A DNA stretch of 36,565 bases from Mucidula mucida (GCA_015501055.1 JADNYV010000343.1:1-36565); one strand, 5' to 3'; shown: positions 1 to 11,554, counted from the first letter of the stretch. Notes: generated by a model not told the origin, from the letters alone. Translations and numbers: made by a program.

Positions 1-91
1 GACGCCATAGTCGTCGATGGTCAACCCTGAACGCGTTGTCCACGTTGTCGTAAAAGTTGTTGCCGAGATGCCGTCCGGCCTTTTTCAGTAA
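1..91. other. Left flank of transposon insertion, possible gene edge
   Basis: This is the only host sequence left of the big transposon. On the minus strand one frame stays open across the whole stretch, so it could be the edge of a divergent neighbour, but it is too short to recognise. Before the transposon arrived it would have joined the sequence now starting at 11634, just upstream of the SNARE gene. Confidence 0.2.
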
Positions 92-99
92 TAATATGC
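92..99. repeat. Left 8-bp target-site duplication (outer element)
   Basis: TAATATGC lies directly before the first terminal base of the transposon (position 100). The same 8 bases follow its last base at 11626-11633. The match shows that 100-11625 was anchored at one chromosomal target, with everything between belonging to one insertion plus later events inside it. Confidence 0.92.
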
Positions 100-123
100 G
101 GCTCATGTGCCAAGCCTGTTGTC
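100..123 (+). repeat. 5' terminal inverted repeat
   Basis: These first 24 bases of the element match the reverse complement of the last 24 (11602-11625) at 21 positions; the three differences are all pyrimidine transitions. The same end recurs at 5867-5890. The variant 3' form appears at 265-288, as expected for a reversed copy. Confidence 0.85.
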
Positions 124-171
124 TGCTAAGTCCCGATTTGGGGTTAGCTAACTCCAAATCCGGGCTTAGCA
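124..171. repeat. Subterminal 48-bp imperfect palindrome
   Basis: Just inside the 5' terminal repeat lies an imperfect palindrome centred on TTAGCTAA, with arms of about 24 bp and a few mismatches. An identical copy is in the central spacer at 5891-5938. Palindromic subterminal motifs often act as transposase-binding sites or cruciform formers; that role is inferred here. Confidence 0.75.
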
Positions 172-256
172 GCCGACGCTGCCGTGGATAGATACAGTAG
201 TTAGTTCTCACGCGGTGCTTTTTGACTCCAAACGTTCGCGTCGCCTCGTCGTCGCG

Positions 257-264
257 TAAATTCA
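257..264. repeat. Inner 8-bp target-site duplication, left
   Basis: TAAATTCA sits between nt 157 of the outer element and the first base of the inner element. Its partner is at 6024-6031. The reverse complement, TGAATTTA, is at 5859-5866 because the inner copy carries the same site in its own body. Confidence 0.85.
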
Positions 265-294
265 GGCTCATGTGCTAAGTCTGTTGTTAATTCA

Positions 295-335
295 AAGTCG
301 CTGAAGGCGACTTATCACGGCTCGCGAAGCGAGCC
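295..335. repeat. Paired subterminal hairpins at 3' end of inner copy
   Basis: Two short hairpins lie in tandem. The first, 295-313, has AAGTCGC / GCGACTT arms around a 5-nt loop. The second, 319-335, has GGCTCGC / GCGAGCC arms around a 3-nt loop. They lie 30-70 bp inside the element end and recur at 11555-11595 in the other copy. Confidence 0.8.
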
Positions 336-571
336 AATCTAAGACCTTTAGCTCAGTCGTTAGACGGTGCGCGGCTGCTACGTTTTTCTTTCCTGGATGA
401 CCGATCAACTCCCGGTCCTCGCAATTTTCTCTTTCGGCGTGCGACGTGCAAGCGTGCACTCTTTCTTCAGTCGGCGGTACTTAAACACAGCTTTCTCAGT
501 AGTATGGATGTGTTTAGGTATCAAGAATACATATGTAAGTATGTAAGTATGGGTACAAGTTGGAACACTGT

Positions 572-3500
572 CTACTTCTTGCCTCGACTTTTCTTGGAAG
601 CTGGGTGGCCACACGGGCAGTACTGGTATCCTCCTTTGCCCTTGCAATCGAAAAGATGGGCACAGCCAGCATCTTTGCATGAAAGACATGTGCAGACACG
701 AGGACCTGAGCCGCCAATGATTGATGCACCAGAAGCAGGCTGTTGCCATTCGGATGAAGACCCTGGTATTCCACGTAGCTGGGTTGTTGGGAAAGTCAAC
801 TCAGATACCGACAAATTAGGAGATGAAGCTGCCGTTAACGTTGTGGATGGGTCAGCGACCATGTTAGATACAGTGGTCGAACTCGGTGTTGATGCCGGTC
901 CGGGTAGATTGGCTGAGCCATGAAGAGTGGGATAGTACAACGATGGGTTTGGATTCCTGGGGTAGAATGGCGAGGATGGACCCTGTTCACGCGCCAACGC
1001 AACACGCTGACGCTGAGTGATGAGTGGTCGCGCAGTGGATGACTCAGATGGCGCCTCTTCGGATGCGGATACTGTTTGTTCCAGTTGCACTTCACTCTGT
1101 GAATCCATTTGTTTTCGTTTCATCACAGCTCTCTCTCGTTGACTTGGTGCAGCTAGTATAAAAGTTATGAGTATCTGTTACTCAGCATGAATGAATCGTG
1201 TGCCGGCTTACCTGTCGGTGGGTTTGGAAGTGGCCGAGCATCAGGAAGATCTGAGATGCGAGCTGTATCCTTCAATATGGCACTTAAAGCTTTGAAACTC
1301 GCCGAGTTGGATGTCATGGTTGCCTTCTCTGCGCGGTAATGTGACCATGTCTTGTAATGTCGTTCGAGCTGTTCCGGTAGTTTATAGAATATTTGATCTT
1401 GAATCGCGGATGCTTCCGGGCAAGTATGAACGAGACCATTCCAGTGCCGTGCCATCGCTTCGAAGTTTACGATCTGGCCTGATCCGTTTGCCCTCTTCGA
1501 CCCGGATTGAGTGAAGAACTTGTTAGATTCCATGAGTTCTGTAAATAGAAGGAATTCTGCGCGTGTATGGATTGGAAGGACAGCATGAAGCATCTTCTGT
1601 CGTTCCTTGAGATAGGAGTAGGGGCTGATTGGACGAGTCACAAGATGTGAGAGCAGGTAGACTGGATATCCACGATATGTGGGTGTTCCAACTACTGCTG
1701 AGCGATCACTAGGCTTCATCTCATAGAGAGATGCGAGAGACATGGGAACAGGAATGATGCCAAAGCTTTCTGATGTCTCGACTCGTGTTGCAAGCACATC
1801 GGGAATTGGGAAAGATGGTGAAATCTCGAGCGAAAGAGCTAATTCCACAATTTCATCAGAAAGCCATGTGTCATAATGCCCAAAGAATTTCTTTCCTGTT
1901 CGGTTGAACGAGCCAATCTGAGTGAAAGATTGAGTAACGCTGAATGAGCAAATATCATAAGTTGACAGCTTACCGATGTATTACGACGATGCCTAATGTT
2001 TCGCAGAAGTGCATCTGTCAGCTCAGGTGACGCCTGCAATGAGCCAAAGGTCCGTCGAATAGATGTATGCAGACCTCCTTCAATACCACTGGTTCCACAA
2101 ATAGTGCGATATATATTTAGACCATCACGATCCTTTCCTTGCAGGAAGTACATCTGTACACCCGGTGGGTCGGAAAGAAGCCCCATCTGAGCAACTCGAA
2201 TGATTGAGTCTGCTTGGCGCTTTGCAGCTTCTGAGAAGAGACGGCCTCGGTGCGGCTCTACAGAGCATACAACATCCGCCCAGGTTTCGAAAAGGAGTTG
2301 TAGTCGAGGAACAAGTACATCTGGTGGCGGGACTGCTCGACAAATGCGTTTTCGAAGTTTATCGGGCTGAGAGCGAGCTGCATATGAAAGCAGAATTCCT
2401 TTTTTCTGATATGCCTCTCGTACGGCAGCAACGTCGTCCTTATGCAGCATCCAAATGGCACATGCAAATTGCCGAGCGAACTCTTTGAAGGCAGAGTGCT
2501 GCTTTGAAAGCAAACGGAGAAGACGATCCTCAACGTGGAAGATGTCATCGAGTACTCGAGTCAGGAGCACTTCATGTCTTTGACCCTCCTCACTTGTATC
2601 ATCTACCGGTCGTGATTCCTTATCACGATCCTCCTCCTCTTCCTCCTCCTCTGAACGAGCCGTAGAGATTGAAGATGAGGTGAGAAAGAAATTGATGTCT
2701 TCGTTGTCGAGTTCAGATGTGAACTCAGAGAAGTCGGTGCTTATGGATGGGGTAGACAGAGGCGCCGGGCCTTCAGATATACGGGTGCGAACGAAGCGTT
2801 TTTGAACCATAACGTCGAATGGAGAATTATCAGATGCAAGTTGGGCCAAGGTTTTACCGTGCAGAGGGACGATATAACCAGGAACCAGCACTTTGTCGAT
2901 AGTGAGAACAATGCGCGCTTTTGTCATCTTCACACGGTATGTGTTCTTCGGGCCATCCATCGTCTCATCGCCATCACTGTCAGACTCTGCATCTTCTGTC
3001 GCGGGATTTTGGCACTCGATCGCGTTCTGATGAGATGAAATGCGAGCTTCGGCAACAGGTGTCTTGCCGGAATACAAATGAACGAGGTGACCAGATACAA
3101 CTTCGTCGATTGGCTGGCCAACAGATGCTCTAGACAATAGTGCGGCCCATAAACGAAGACTCGCAAATGCATCAAGAGCTGCATATGTCTTCTGCTGCTC
3201 TGTCAGCTGATCTCGCGACCAGCGAGACAACCGAATTGTATCGTCCTTGTCTAGACTGTGTTTTAGAACAGTTCCGACGAGGAAAGCCAGGCTCGCAGAT
3301 GCATCAGTCACCGCACCCTTCAACTTTGCGAAGTGACCCAAATCAAGATAGAAGGATGCTGCTGATGACTGTAGGCGCATCTGTAATCGATGAAATGACC
3401 AAGCCTCAGAAAGCCGGCGGAGATCTTCACGAACCCCACACCCGACGAAGATGACCTTGTTCGAAAGGAATAGTGCGCGCAGATTTGACGGAACATGAAG

Positions 3501-5836
3501 AAATGAATTTAGCTGAGTAACCTACAGCATATTAGATATGCTGGTATTCCTCGGCACAACGAGTACATACCTTGAAAAGATAGATTTGCTCGTCGACTGC
3601 AAGTTGAACTAAATCTACATGTCCGGAACGCGGCTTCGGAACCATCCCGGGACCGCCTTGTCCTGTCGTTTCGGTTTCATACTCAATATCAAGCCCGACG
3701 ACACAACTTGTCTCTTTCATCTCAATCAACTGAAGAAGGGTACAACATGCCGCATCAATAAGATCGGGAGCATCGTAGTATTGTACTTGAAATGATGGGG
3801 GTAAGGAGAGGGGACGGAGATGCGAAAACGGATTCAAATTGACGTGCTTCACATTCGTAGCGAGTGACGGTGTCGCGGTTTCGTGGAATGACAGTTCAGC
3901 TACATTGCCAAAATGAGGATCATTGCAAGGAGATCTGTATAATTGTTACCTGATGCATTGTCGGTATAGACCATCTGAGTCGGTGAATGACCGTGTTCCT
4001 CAAGTCCGTTTTGAAGACCCTCGTACAGTCCTTCGAGATAATTTAGGCGCTTTGTTAGTGTCAGCGCCTGAGCCCGACATTCTTCGAATTCATTAACTGT
4101 TGAATACATAGCAACATGTGTCGGTTGCCCAAGGAGATGAGCAAGATACTTGATGATCTATGTTTGGGGAACGTTAGACTACCATCTCCGATACCAAAAG
4201 TTGACGCACCTTGAAAGTGTGATCACCGGCAAGACAAGAGCCAGGTAAAGATGCCATAACTCGGTCGAAAAGCTCTAGATGTGCCCGCATCCACTCTGTA
4301 AAAACTGCCTTGCAGTAGCGCACAGACGGATGAGTGCCTGCAAAACGCGCACGATCGCCGAAAGGTGAAAACTCCGTTGGGGTTGGAAGCGAATACTTGT
4401 CCTGATGATGGCTGTAGAAAGAGAGATACGAGAGCTCCCGAGTGCTATGATCAAGATGTCGCATTTCGCACAATAGCTCGGAAAATGGACGAGGACCGAA
4501 ACGTGTAGCATACAGGGTTCGCATAATAGCTATCGAGCTTTTATCGACTCCCCCGCGGGCAGTGAGATACACTGGTACAAGCATTAGTACGGCTTTGAAG
4601 AAGTATGATAGTTTTCAATATTCTTACCCGGAAAATCATTTTGAAGGTATCGAGGCAACTGCGAAAGAATCCAAGCATCTGTTCCTTGGAAACTTTTACC
4701 ACAGCCGGGGCCAGCCTTGCGTCGCTTGTTACAGAGCAGTCGACGCGTGAAAAGGAAAAATTCGCGGTGAAGACCTTTCACGCGTCGAGCGATTGGATCG
4801 TCGTTATAGCCTGAAAGCAGTTGAGGAAATAGATTCAAAAGTAGAATACTGCACGTACTGTGTTGATTCAGATGTCCTCCGCATTCACACCTGAAGATGT
4901 CGGGTGCCCCGGGGAGAAGATGTGGAAGCCAAACAAATATATCCAGTAAGTAGAGTGGGTTTGGCGAAACACTTCCCGTCTTAAGAAGTGAGTCTTCAAG
5001 AGCGAAGACTGAATCCCGTGGTCGGCGCCAGTAAGTCCCATCGATGTAATTTTGAGGTCGCTTCTTCATGTCGATTTCCTTTAGGATCTTTGCGTGTTCC
5101 GTTTTCAGATATTCATATAGAACTCCCGTCTTTGCTTGGTCCTCGTCCGATTCCTTCTCCAGCTCCTCCGACTCGTCAACTTCATCACTCTCATCCACCG
5201 CGTCATCGAACAGACTATCGTCGACTACCGTTGACCGAGCATCGGTAGACCTTTCAAGCTCGGAGATATTACGCCCTTCTCGCTGAATGTTGGCCCATTC
5301 CATTTCAGATAGGCGCGCCGACGCGGGAAGATCCAAAGTAGCATGAGCCGCGGTAGGAATAGCGTATAGGGAGGTGGAGGGTATGCTGGTTTCTTGAGCC
5401 GCGCGCTGTGTAGACGCTGCAGCCCACATTTCTTCGGACGGGTCTGCTCCAAATTGGGCGTCGAAGTCGAGTTCATCTGCTGAGGGTGTTGATTCCGCAT
5501 CGAGTTGCGCATCGGACGTATTAATCATTTGGACGTCCGTGCGCGTACAAGGTGCCGAGGATGTAGAAGGCCCTACATTCAAAAGATGTGACTAGTCAGT
5601 AAGGCAATGGAGGCTTGGCATAATAAACACACACCTGCATTTCCAGCCATAGATGAGGCTTCCTCCTTCTGTCTCTCCTTTCCTTTCCCTTTCCCACCAG
5701 ATCCGGGCAATCCAACGGCGGGCAATGGTTTCAGGTAGGCGAGGATGCTCTTATTATTGTCGCTTTTGCTTGCTGCAAGTTTGGAAGCATTTGATGGGCG
5801 TCCAGCATTAGCGCGGGCACCACCGCGGCCGGACAT
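572..5836 (-). CDS. Transposase-exonuclease fusion, inner copy
   Basis: Mirror image of the gene at 6054-11318, with the same nine exons (each coordinate is 11890 minus the plus-copy coordinate). Start codon at 5836 and stop ending at 572 give a 1,610-residue product. All splice sites and all candidate catalytic residues are present: D483, D553 and E1147 of the DDE core, and D627, E629, D699, Y779 and D783 of the exonuclease. The only amino-acid difference I see is Met rather than Ile at residue 1112, 35 residues before the candidate catalytic Glu. The gene appears fully coding, unusual beside the broken elements elsewhere in the window. Its start is 217 bp from that of the opposite copy, so both must be transcribed from the central spacer or from the first bases of each arm. 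Confidence 0.85.
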
Positions 5837-6053
5837 AATGGAGACGAAAAACAGAGAATGAATTTAGGCTCATGTGCCAAGCCTGTTGTCTGCTAAGTCC
5901 CGATTTGGGGTTAGCTAACTCCAAATCCGGGCTTAGCAGCCGACGCTGCCGTGGATAGATACAGTAGTTAGTTCTCACGCGGTGCTTTTTGACTCCAAAC
6001 GTTCGCGTCGCCTCGTCGTCGCGTAAATTCATTCTCTGTTTTTCGTCTCCATT
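5837..6053. promoter_or_regulatory. Shared divergent upstream region
   Basis: These 217 bp separate the start codons of the two opposed transposase genes. The outer 30 bp on each side are mirror images. The middle 157 bp (5867-6023) are the element's own 5' terminal segment with terminal repeat and subterminal palindrome. Any promoter for either gene must lie here or extend into a coding arm. I see no clear TATA box. Confidence 0.5.
6024..6031. repeat. Inner 8-bp target-site duplication, right
   Basis: Second direct copy of TAAATTCA, immediately before the outer element resumes at 6032. Together with 257-264 it brackets the nested copy. Confidence 0.85.
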
Positions 6054-9000
6054 ATGTCCGGCCGCGGTGGTGCCCGCGCTAATGCTGGACGCCCATCAAA
6101 TGCTTCCAAACTTGCAGCAAGCAAAAGCGACAATAATAAGAGCATCCTCGCCTACCTGAAACCATTGCCCGCCGTTGGATTGCCCGGATCTGGTGGGAAA
6201 GGGAAAGGAAAGGAGAGACAGAAGGAGGAAGCCTCATCTATGGCTGGAAATGCAGGTGTGTGTTTATTATGCCAAGCCTCCATTGCCTTACTGACTAGTC
6301 ACATCTTTTGAATGTAGGGCCTTCTACATCCTCGGCACCTTGTACGCGCACGGACGTCCAAATGATTAATACGTCCGATGCGCAACTCGATGCGGAATCA
6401 ACACCCTCAGCAGATGAACTCGACTTCGACGCCCAATTTGGAGCAGACCCGTCCGAAGAAATGTGGGCTGCAGCGTCTACACAGCGCGCGGCTCAAGAAA
6501 CCAGCATACCCTCCACCTCCCTATACGCTATTCCTACCGCGGCTCATGCTACTTTGGATCTTCCCGCGTCGGCGCGCCTATCTGAAATGGAATGGGCCAA
6601 CATTCAGCGAGAAGGGCGTAATATCTCCGAGCTTGAAAGGTCTACCGATGCTCGGTCAACGGTAGTCGACGATAGTCTGTTCGATGACGCGGTGGATGAG
6701 AGTGATGAAGTTGACGAGTCGGAGGAGCTGGAGAAGGAATCGGACGAGGACCAAGCAAAGACGGGAGTTCTATATGAATATCTGAAAACGGAACACGCAA
6801 AGATCCTAAAGGAAATCGACATGAAGAAGCGACCTCAAAATTACATCGATGGGACTTACTGGCGCCGACCACGGGATTCAGTCTTCGCTCTTGAAGACTC
6901 ACTTCTTAAGACGGGAAGTGTTTCGCCAAACCCACTCTACTTACTGGATATATTTGTTTGGCTTCCACATCTTCTCCCCGGGGCACCCGACATCTTCAGG
7001 TGTGAATGCGGAGGACATCTGAATCAACACAGTACGTGCAGTATTCTACTTTTGAATCTATTTCCTCAACTGCTTTCAGGCTATAACGACGATCCAATCG
7101 CTCGACGCGTGAAAGGTCTTCACCGCGAATTTTTCCTTTTCACGCGTCGACTGCTCTGTAACAAGCGACGCAAGGCTGGCCCCGGCTGTGGTAAAAGTTT
7201 CCAAGGAACAGATGCTTGGATTCTTTCGCAGTTGCCTCGATACCTTCAAAATGATTTTCCGGGTAAGAATATTGAAAACTATCATACTTCTTCAAAGCCG
7301 TACTAATGCTTGTACCAGTGTATCTCACTGCCCGCGGGGGAGTCGATAAAAGCTCGATAGCTATTATGCGAACCCTGTATGCTACACGTTTCGGTCCTCG
7401 TCCATTTTCCGAGCTATTGTGCGAAATGCGACATCTTGATCATAGCACTCGGGAGCTCTCGTATCTCTCTTTCTACAGCCATCATCAGGACAAGTATTCG
7501 CTTCCAACCCCAACGGAGTTTTCACCTTTCGGCGATCGTGCGCGTTTTGCAGGCACTCATCCGTCTGTGCGCTACTGCAAGGCAGTTTTCACAGAGTGGA
7601 TGCGGGCACATCTAGAGCTTTTCGACCGAGTTATGGCATCTTTACCTGGCTCTTGTCTTGCCGGTGATCACACTTTCAAGGTGCGTCAACTTTTGGTATC
7701 GGAGATGGTAGTCTAACGTTCCCCAAACATAGATCATCAAGTATCTTGCTCATCTCCTTGGGCAACCGACACATGTTGCTATGTATTCAACAGTTAATGA
7801 ATTCGAAGAATGTCGGGCTCAGGCGCTGACACTAACAAAGCGCCTAAATTATCTCGAAGGACTGTACGAGGGTCTTCAAAACGGACTTGAGGAACACGGT
7901 CATTCACCGACTCAGATGGTCTATACCGACAATGCATCAGGTAACAATTATACAGATCTCCTTGCAATGATCCTCATTTTGGCAATGTAGCTGAACTGTC
8001 ATTCCACGAAACCGCGACACCGTCACTCGCTACGAATGTGAAGCACGTCAATTTGAATCCGTTTTCGCATCTCCGTCCCCTCTCCTTACCCCCATCATTT
8101 CAAGTACAATACTACGATGCTCCCGATCTTATTGATGCGGCATGTTGTACCCTTCTTCAGTTGATTGAGATGAAAGAGACAAGTTGTGTCGTCGGGCTTG
8201 ATATTGAGTATGAAACCGAAACGACAGGACAAGGCGGTCCCGGGATGGTTCCGAAGCCGCGTTCCGGACATGTAGATTTAGTTCAACTTGCAGTCGACGA
8301 GCAAATCTATCTTTTCAAGGTATGTACTCGTTGTGCCGAGGAATACCAGCATATCTAATATGCTGTAGGTTACTCAGCTAAATTCATTTCTTCATGTTCC
8401 GTCAAATCTGCGCGCACTATTCCTTTCGAACAAGGTCATCTTCGTCGGGTGTGGGGTTCGTGAAGATCTCCGCCGGCTTTCTGAGGCTTGGTCATTTCAT
8501 CGATTACAGATGCGCCTACAGTCATCAGCAGCATCCTTCTATCTTGATTTGGGTCACTTCGCAAAGTTGAAGGGTGCGGTGACTGATGCATCTGCGAGCC
8601 TGGCTTTCCTCGTCGGAACTGTTCTAAAACACAGTCTAGACAAGGACGATACAATTCGGTTGTCTCGCTGGTCGCGAGATCAGCTGACAGAGCAGCAGAA
8701 GACATATGCAGCTCTTGATGCATTTGCGAGTCTTCGTTTATGGGCCGCACTATTGTCTAGAGCATCTGTTGGCCAGCCAATCGACGAAGTTGTATCTGGT
8801 CACCTCGTTCATTTGTATTCCGGCAAGACACCTGTTGCCGAAGCTCGCATTTCATCTCATCAGAACGCGATCGAGTGCCAAAATCCCGCGACAGAAGATG
8901 CAGAGTCTGACAGTGATGGCGATGAGACGATGGATGGCCCGAAGAACACATACCGTGTGAAGATGACAAAAGCGCGCATTGTTCTCACTATCGACAAAGT

Positions 9001-11318
9001 GCTGGTTCCTGGTTATATCGTCCCTCTGCACGGTAAAACCTTGGCCCAACTTGCATCTGATAATTCTCCATTCGACGTTATGGTTCAAAAACGCTTCGTT
9101 CGCACCCGTATATCTGAAGGCCCGGCGCCTCTGTCTACCCCATCCATAAGCACCGACTTCTCTGAGTTCACATCTGAACTCGACAACGAAGACATCAATT
9201 TCTTTCTCACCTCATCTTCAATCTCTACGGCTCGTTCAGAGGAGGAGGAAGAGGAGGAGGATCGTGATAAGGAATCACGACCGGTAGATGATACAAGTGA
9301 GGAGGGTCAAAGACATGAAGTGCTCCTGACTCGAGTACTCGATGACATCTTCCACGTTGAGGATCGTCTTCTCCGTTTGCTTTCAAAGCAGCACTCTGCC
9401 TTCAAAGAGTTCGCTCGGCAATTTGCATGTGCCATTTGGATGCTGCATAAGGACGACGTTGCTGCCGTACGAGAGGCATATCAGAAAAAAGGAATTCTGC
9501 TTTCATATGCAGCTCGCTCTCAGCCCGATAAACTTCGAAAACGCATTTGTCGAGCAGTCCCGCCACCAGATGTACTTGTTCCTCGACTACAACTCCTTTT
9601 CGAAACCTGGGCGGATGTTGTATGCTCTGTAGAGCCGCACCGAGGCCGTCTCTTCTCAGAAGCTGCAAAGCGCCAAGCAGACTCAATCATTCGAGTTGCT
9701 CAGATAGGGCTTCTTTCCGACCCACCGGGTGTACAGATGTACTTCCTGCAAGGAAAGGATCGTGATGGTCTAAATATATATCGCACTATTTGTGGAACCA
9801 GTGGTATTGAAGGAGGTCTGCATACATCTATTCGACGGACCTTTGGCTCATTGCAGGCGTCACCTGAGCTGACAGATGCACTTCTGCGAAACATTAGGCA
9901 TCGTCGTAATACATCGGTAAGCTGTCAACTTATGATATTTGCTCATTCAGCGTTACTCAATCTTTCACTCAGATTGGCTCGTTCAACCGAACAGGAAAGA
10001 AATTCTTTGGGCATTATGACACATGGCTTTCTGATGAAATTGTGGAATTAGCTCTTTCGCTCGAGATTTCACCATCTTTCCCAATTCCCGATGTGCTTGC
10101 AACACGAGTCGAGACATCAGAAAGCTTTGGCATCATTCCTGTTCCCATGTCTCTCGCATCTCTCTATGAGATGAAGCCTAGTGATCGCTCAGCAGTAGTT
10201 GGAACACCCACATATCGTGGATATCCAGTCTACCTGCTCTCACATCTTGTGACTCGTCCAATCAGCCCCTACTCCTATCTCAAGGAACGACAGAAGATGC
10301 TTCATGCTGTCCTTCCAATCCATACACGCGCAGAATTCCTTCTATTTACAGAACTCATGGAATCTAACAAGTTCTTCACTCAATCCGGGTCGAAGAGGGC
10401 AAACGGATCAGGCCAGATCGTAAACTTCGAAGCGATGGCACGGCACTGGAATGGTCTCGTTCATACTTGCCCGGAAGCATCCGCGATTCAAGATCAAATA
10501 TTCTATAAACTACCGGAACAGCTCGAACGACATTACAAGACATGGTCACATTACCGCGCAGAGAAGGCAACCATGACATCCAACTCGGCGAGTTTCAAAG
10601 CTTTAAGTGCCATATTGAAGGATACGGCTCGCATCTCAGATCTTCCTGATGCTCGGCCACTTCCAAACCCACCGACAGGTAAGCCGGCACACGATTCATT
10701 CATGCTGAGTAACAGATACTCATAACTTTTATACTAGCTGCACCAAGTCAACGAGAGAGAGCTGTGATGAAACGAAAACAAATGGATTCACAGAGTGAAG
10801 TGCAACTGGAACAAACAGTATCCGCATCCGAAGAGGCGCCATCTGAGTCATCCACTGCGCGACCACTCATCACTCAGCGTCAGCGTGTTGCGTTGGCGCG
10901 TGAACAGGGTCCATCCTCGCCATTCTACCCCAGGAATCCAAACCCATCGTTGTACTATCCCACTCTTCATGGCTCAGCCAATCTACCCGGACCGGCATCA
11001 ACACCGAGTTCGACCACTGTATCTAACATGGTCGCTGACCCATCCACAACGTTAACGGCAGCTTCATCTCCTAATTTGTCGGTATCTGAGTTGACTTTCC
11101 CAACAACCCAGCTACGTGGAATACCAGGGTCTTCATCCGAATGGCAACAGCCTGCTTCTGGTGCATCAATCATTGGCGGCTCAGGTCCTCGTGTCTGCAC
11201 ATGTCTTTCATGCAAAGATGCTGGCTGTGCCCATCTTTTCGATTGCAAGGGCAAAGGAGGATACCAGTACTGCCCGTGTGGCCACCCAGCTTCCAAGAAA
11301 AGTCGAGGCAAGAAGTAG
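6054..11318 (+). CDS. DDE transposase with nested 3'-5' exonuclease
   Basis: Exons 6054-6255, 6318-7031, 7080-7262, 7319-7680, 7733-7940, 7991-8319, 8369-9916, 9973-10678 and 10738-11318 join in frame through GT-AG introns of 48-62 nt into 1,610 residues. The start MSGRGGARANAGRP resembles basic N-termini of other transposon proteins. An acidic segment follows (about 95-215). A zinc-like cluster (C296, C298, C332, C342) lies in a region resembling what I recall as DUF6729. Then come GDHTFK (D483) and YTDNA (D553). A DEDDy exonuclease follows: DIE at 627-629, GVREDL (D699) and YAALD (Y779, D783), preceded by the RNase D/WRN-like LSRWSRDQLT. After a Glu run comes GTSGIEGGLH (E1147), the likely catalytic Glu. 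Seven Cys (1571-1598) close the protein. The family is known to me only vaguely; the DDE assignment is by motif. Confidence 0.85.
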
Positions 11319-11554
11319 ACAGTGTTCCAACTTGTACCCATACTTACATACTTACATATGTATTCTTGATACCTAAACACATCCATACTACTGAGAAAGC
11401 TGTGTTTAAGTACCGCCGACTGAAGAAAGAGTGCACGCTTGCACGTCGCACGCCGAAAGAGAAAATTGCGAGGACCGGGAGTTGATCGGTCATCCAGGAA
11501 AGAAAAACGTAGCAGCCGCGCACCGTCTAACGACTGAGCTAAAGGTCTTAGATT

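Larger units (their letters stand above)
265..5866 (-). repeat. Left arm of 5.6-kb inverted repeat
   Basis: This arm is the reverse complement of 6024-11625 along its full 5,602 bp (paired coordinates sum to 11890). I found two substitutions: one silent, in exon 4, and one in exon 7 that changes residue 1112 from Met (minus copy) to Ile (plus copy). The arms enclose a 157-bp spacer at 5867-6023. Confidence 0.93.
265..6023 (-). mobile_element. Inner copy inserted in inverse orientation
   Basis: The inner copy is 5,759 bp, exactly the length of the outer one. It lies reversed within the outer copy, between two direct copies of TAAATTCA (257-264 and 6024-6031), a sequence present once at nt 158-165 of an uninterrupted element. 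Its 3' end is at 265 (GGCTCATGTGC reading inward) and its body runs to 5866. The last 157 bp (5867-6023), which should be its 5' end, are in the opposite orientation to its body. The gene is intact at 572-5836. I noticed only two base differences from the other arm, so insertion or arm conversion was recent. Confidence 0.85.

Noticed and set aside
331..420. tRNA-like stretch (TTTAGCTCAGTCGTTAGAC resembles a D-arm and A box)
   Set aside because: No matching T-arm or B box and no 3' acceptor strand within tRNA distance. It is also duplicated as part of the transposon, so at most a relic of a tRNA-derived sequence.
504..1095. Open frames on the plus strand over the inner transposase gene
   Set aside because: They are antisense or shifted readings of exon 9 of the transposase, with no family resemblance. 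The same holds for the mirror frames at 10795-11386.
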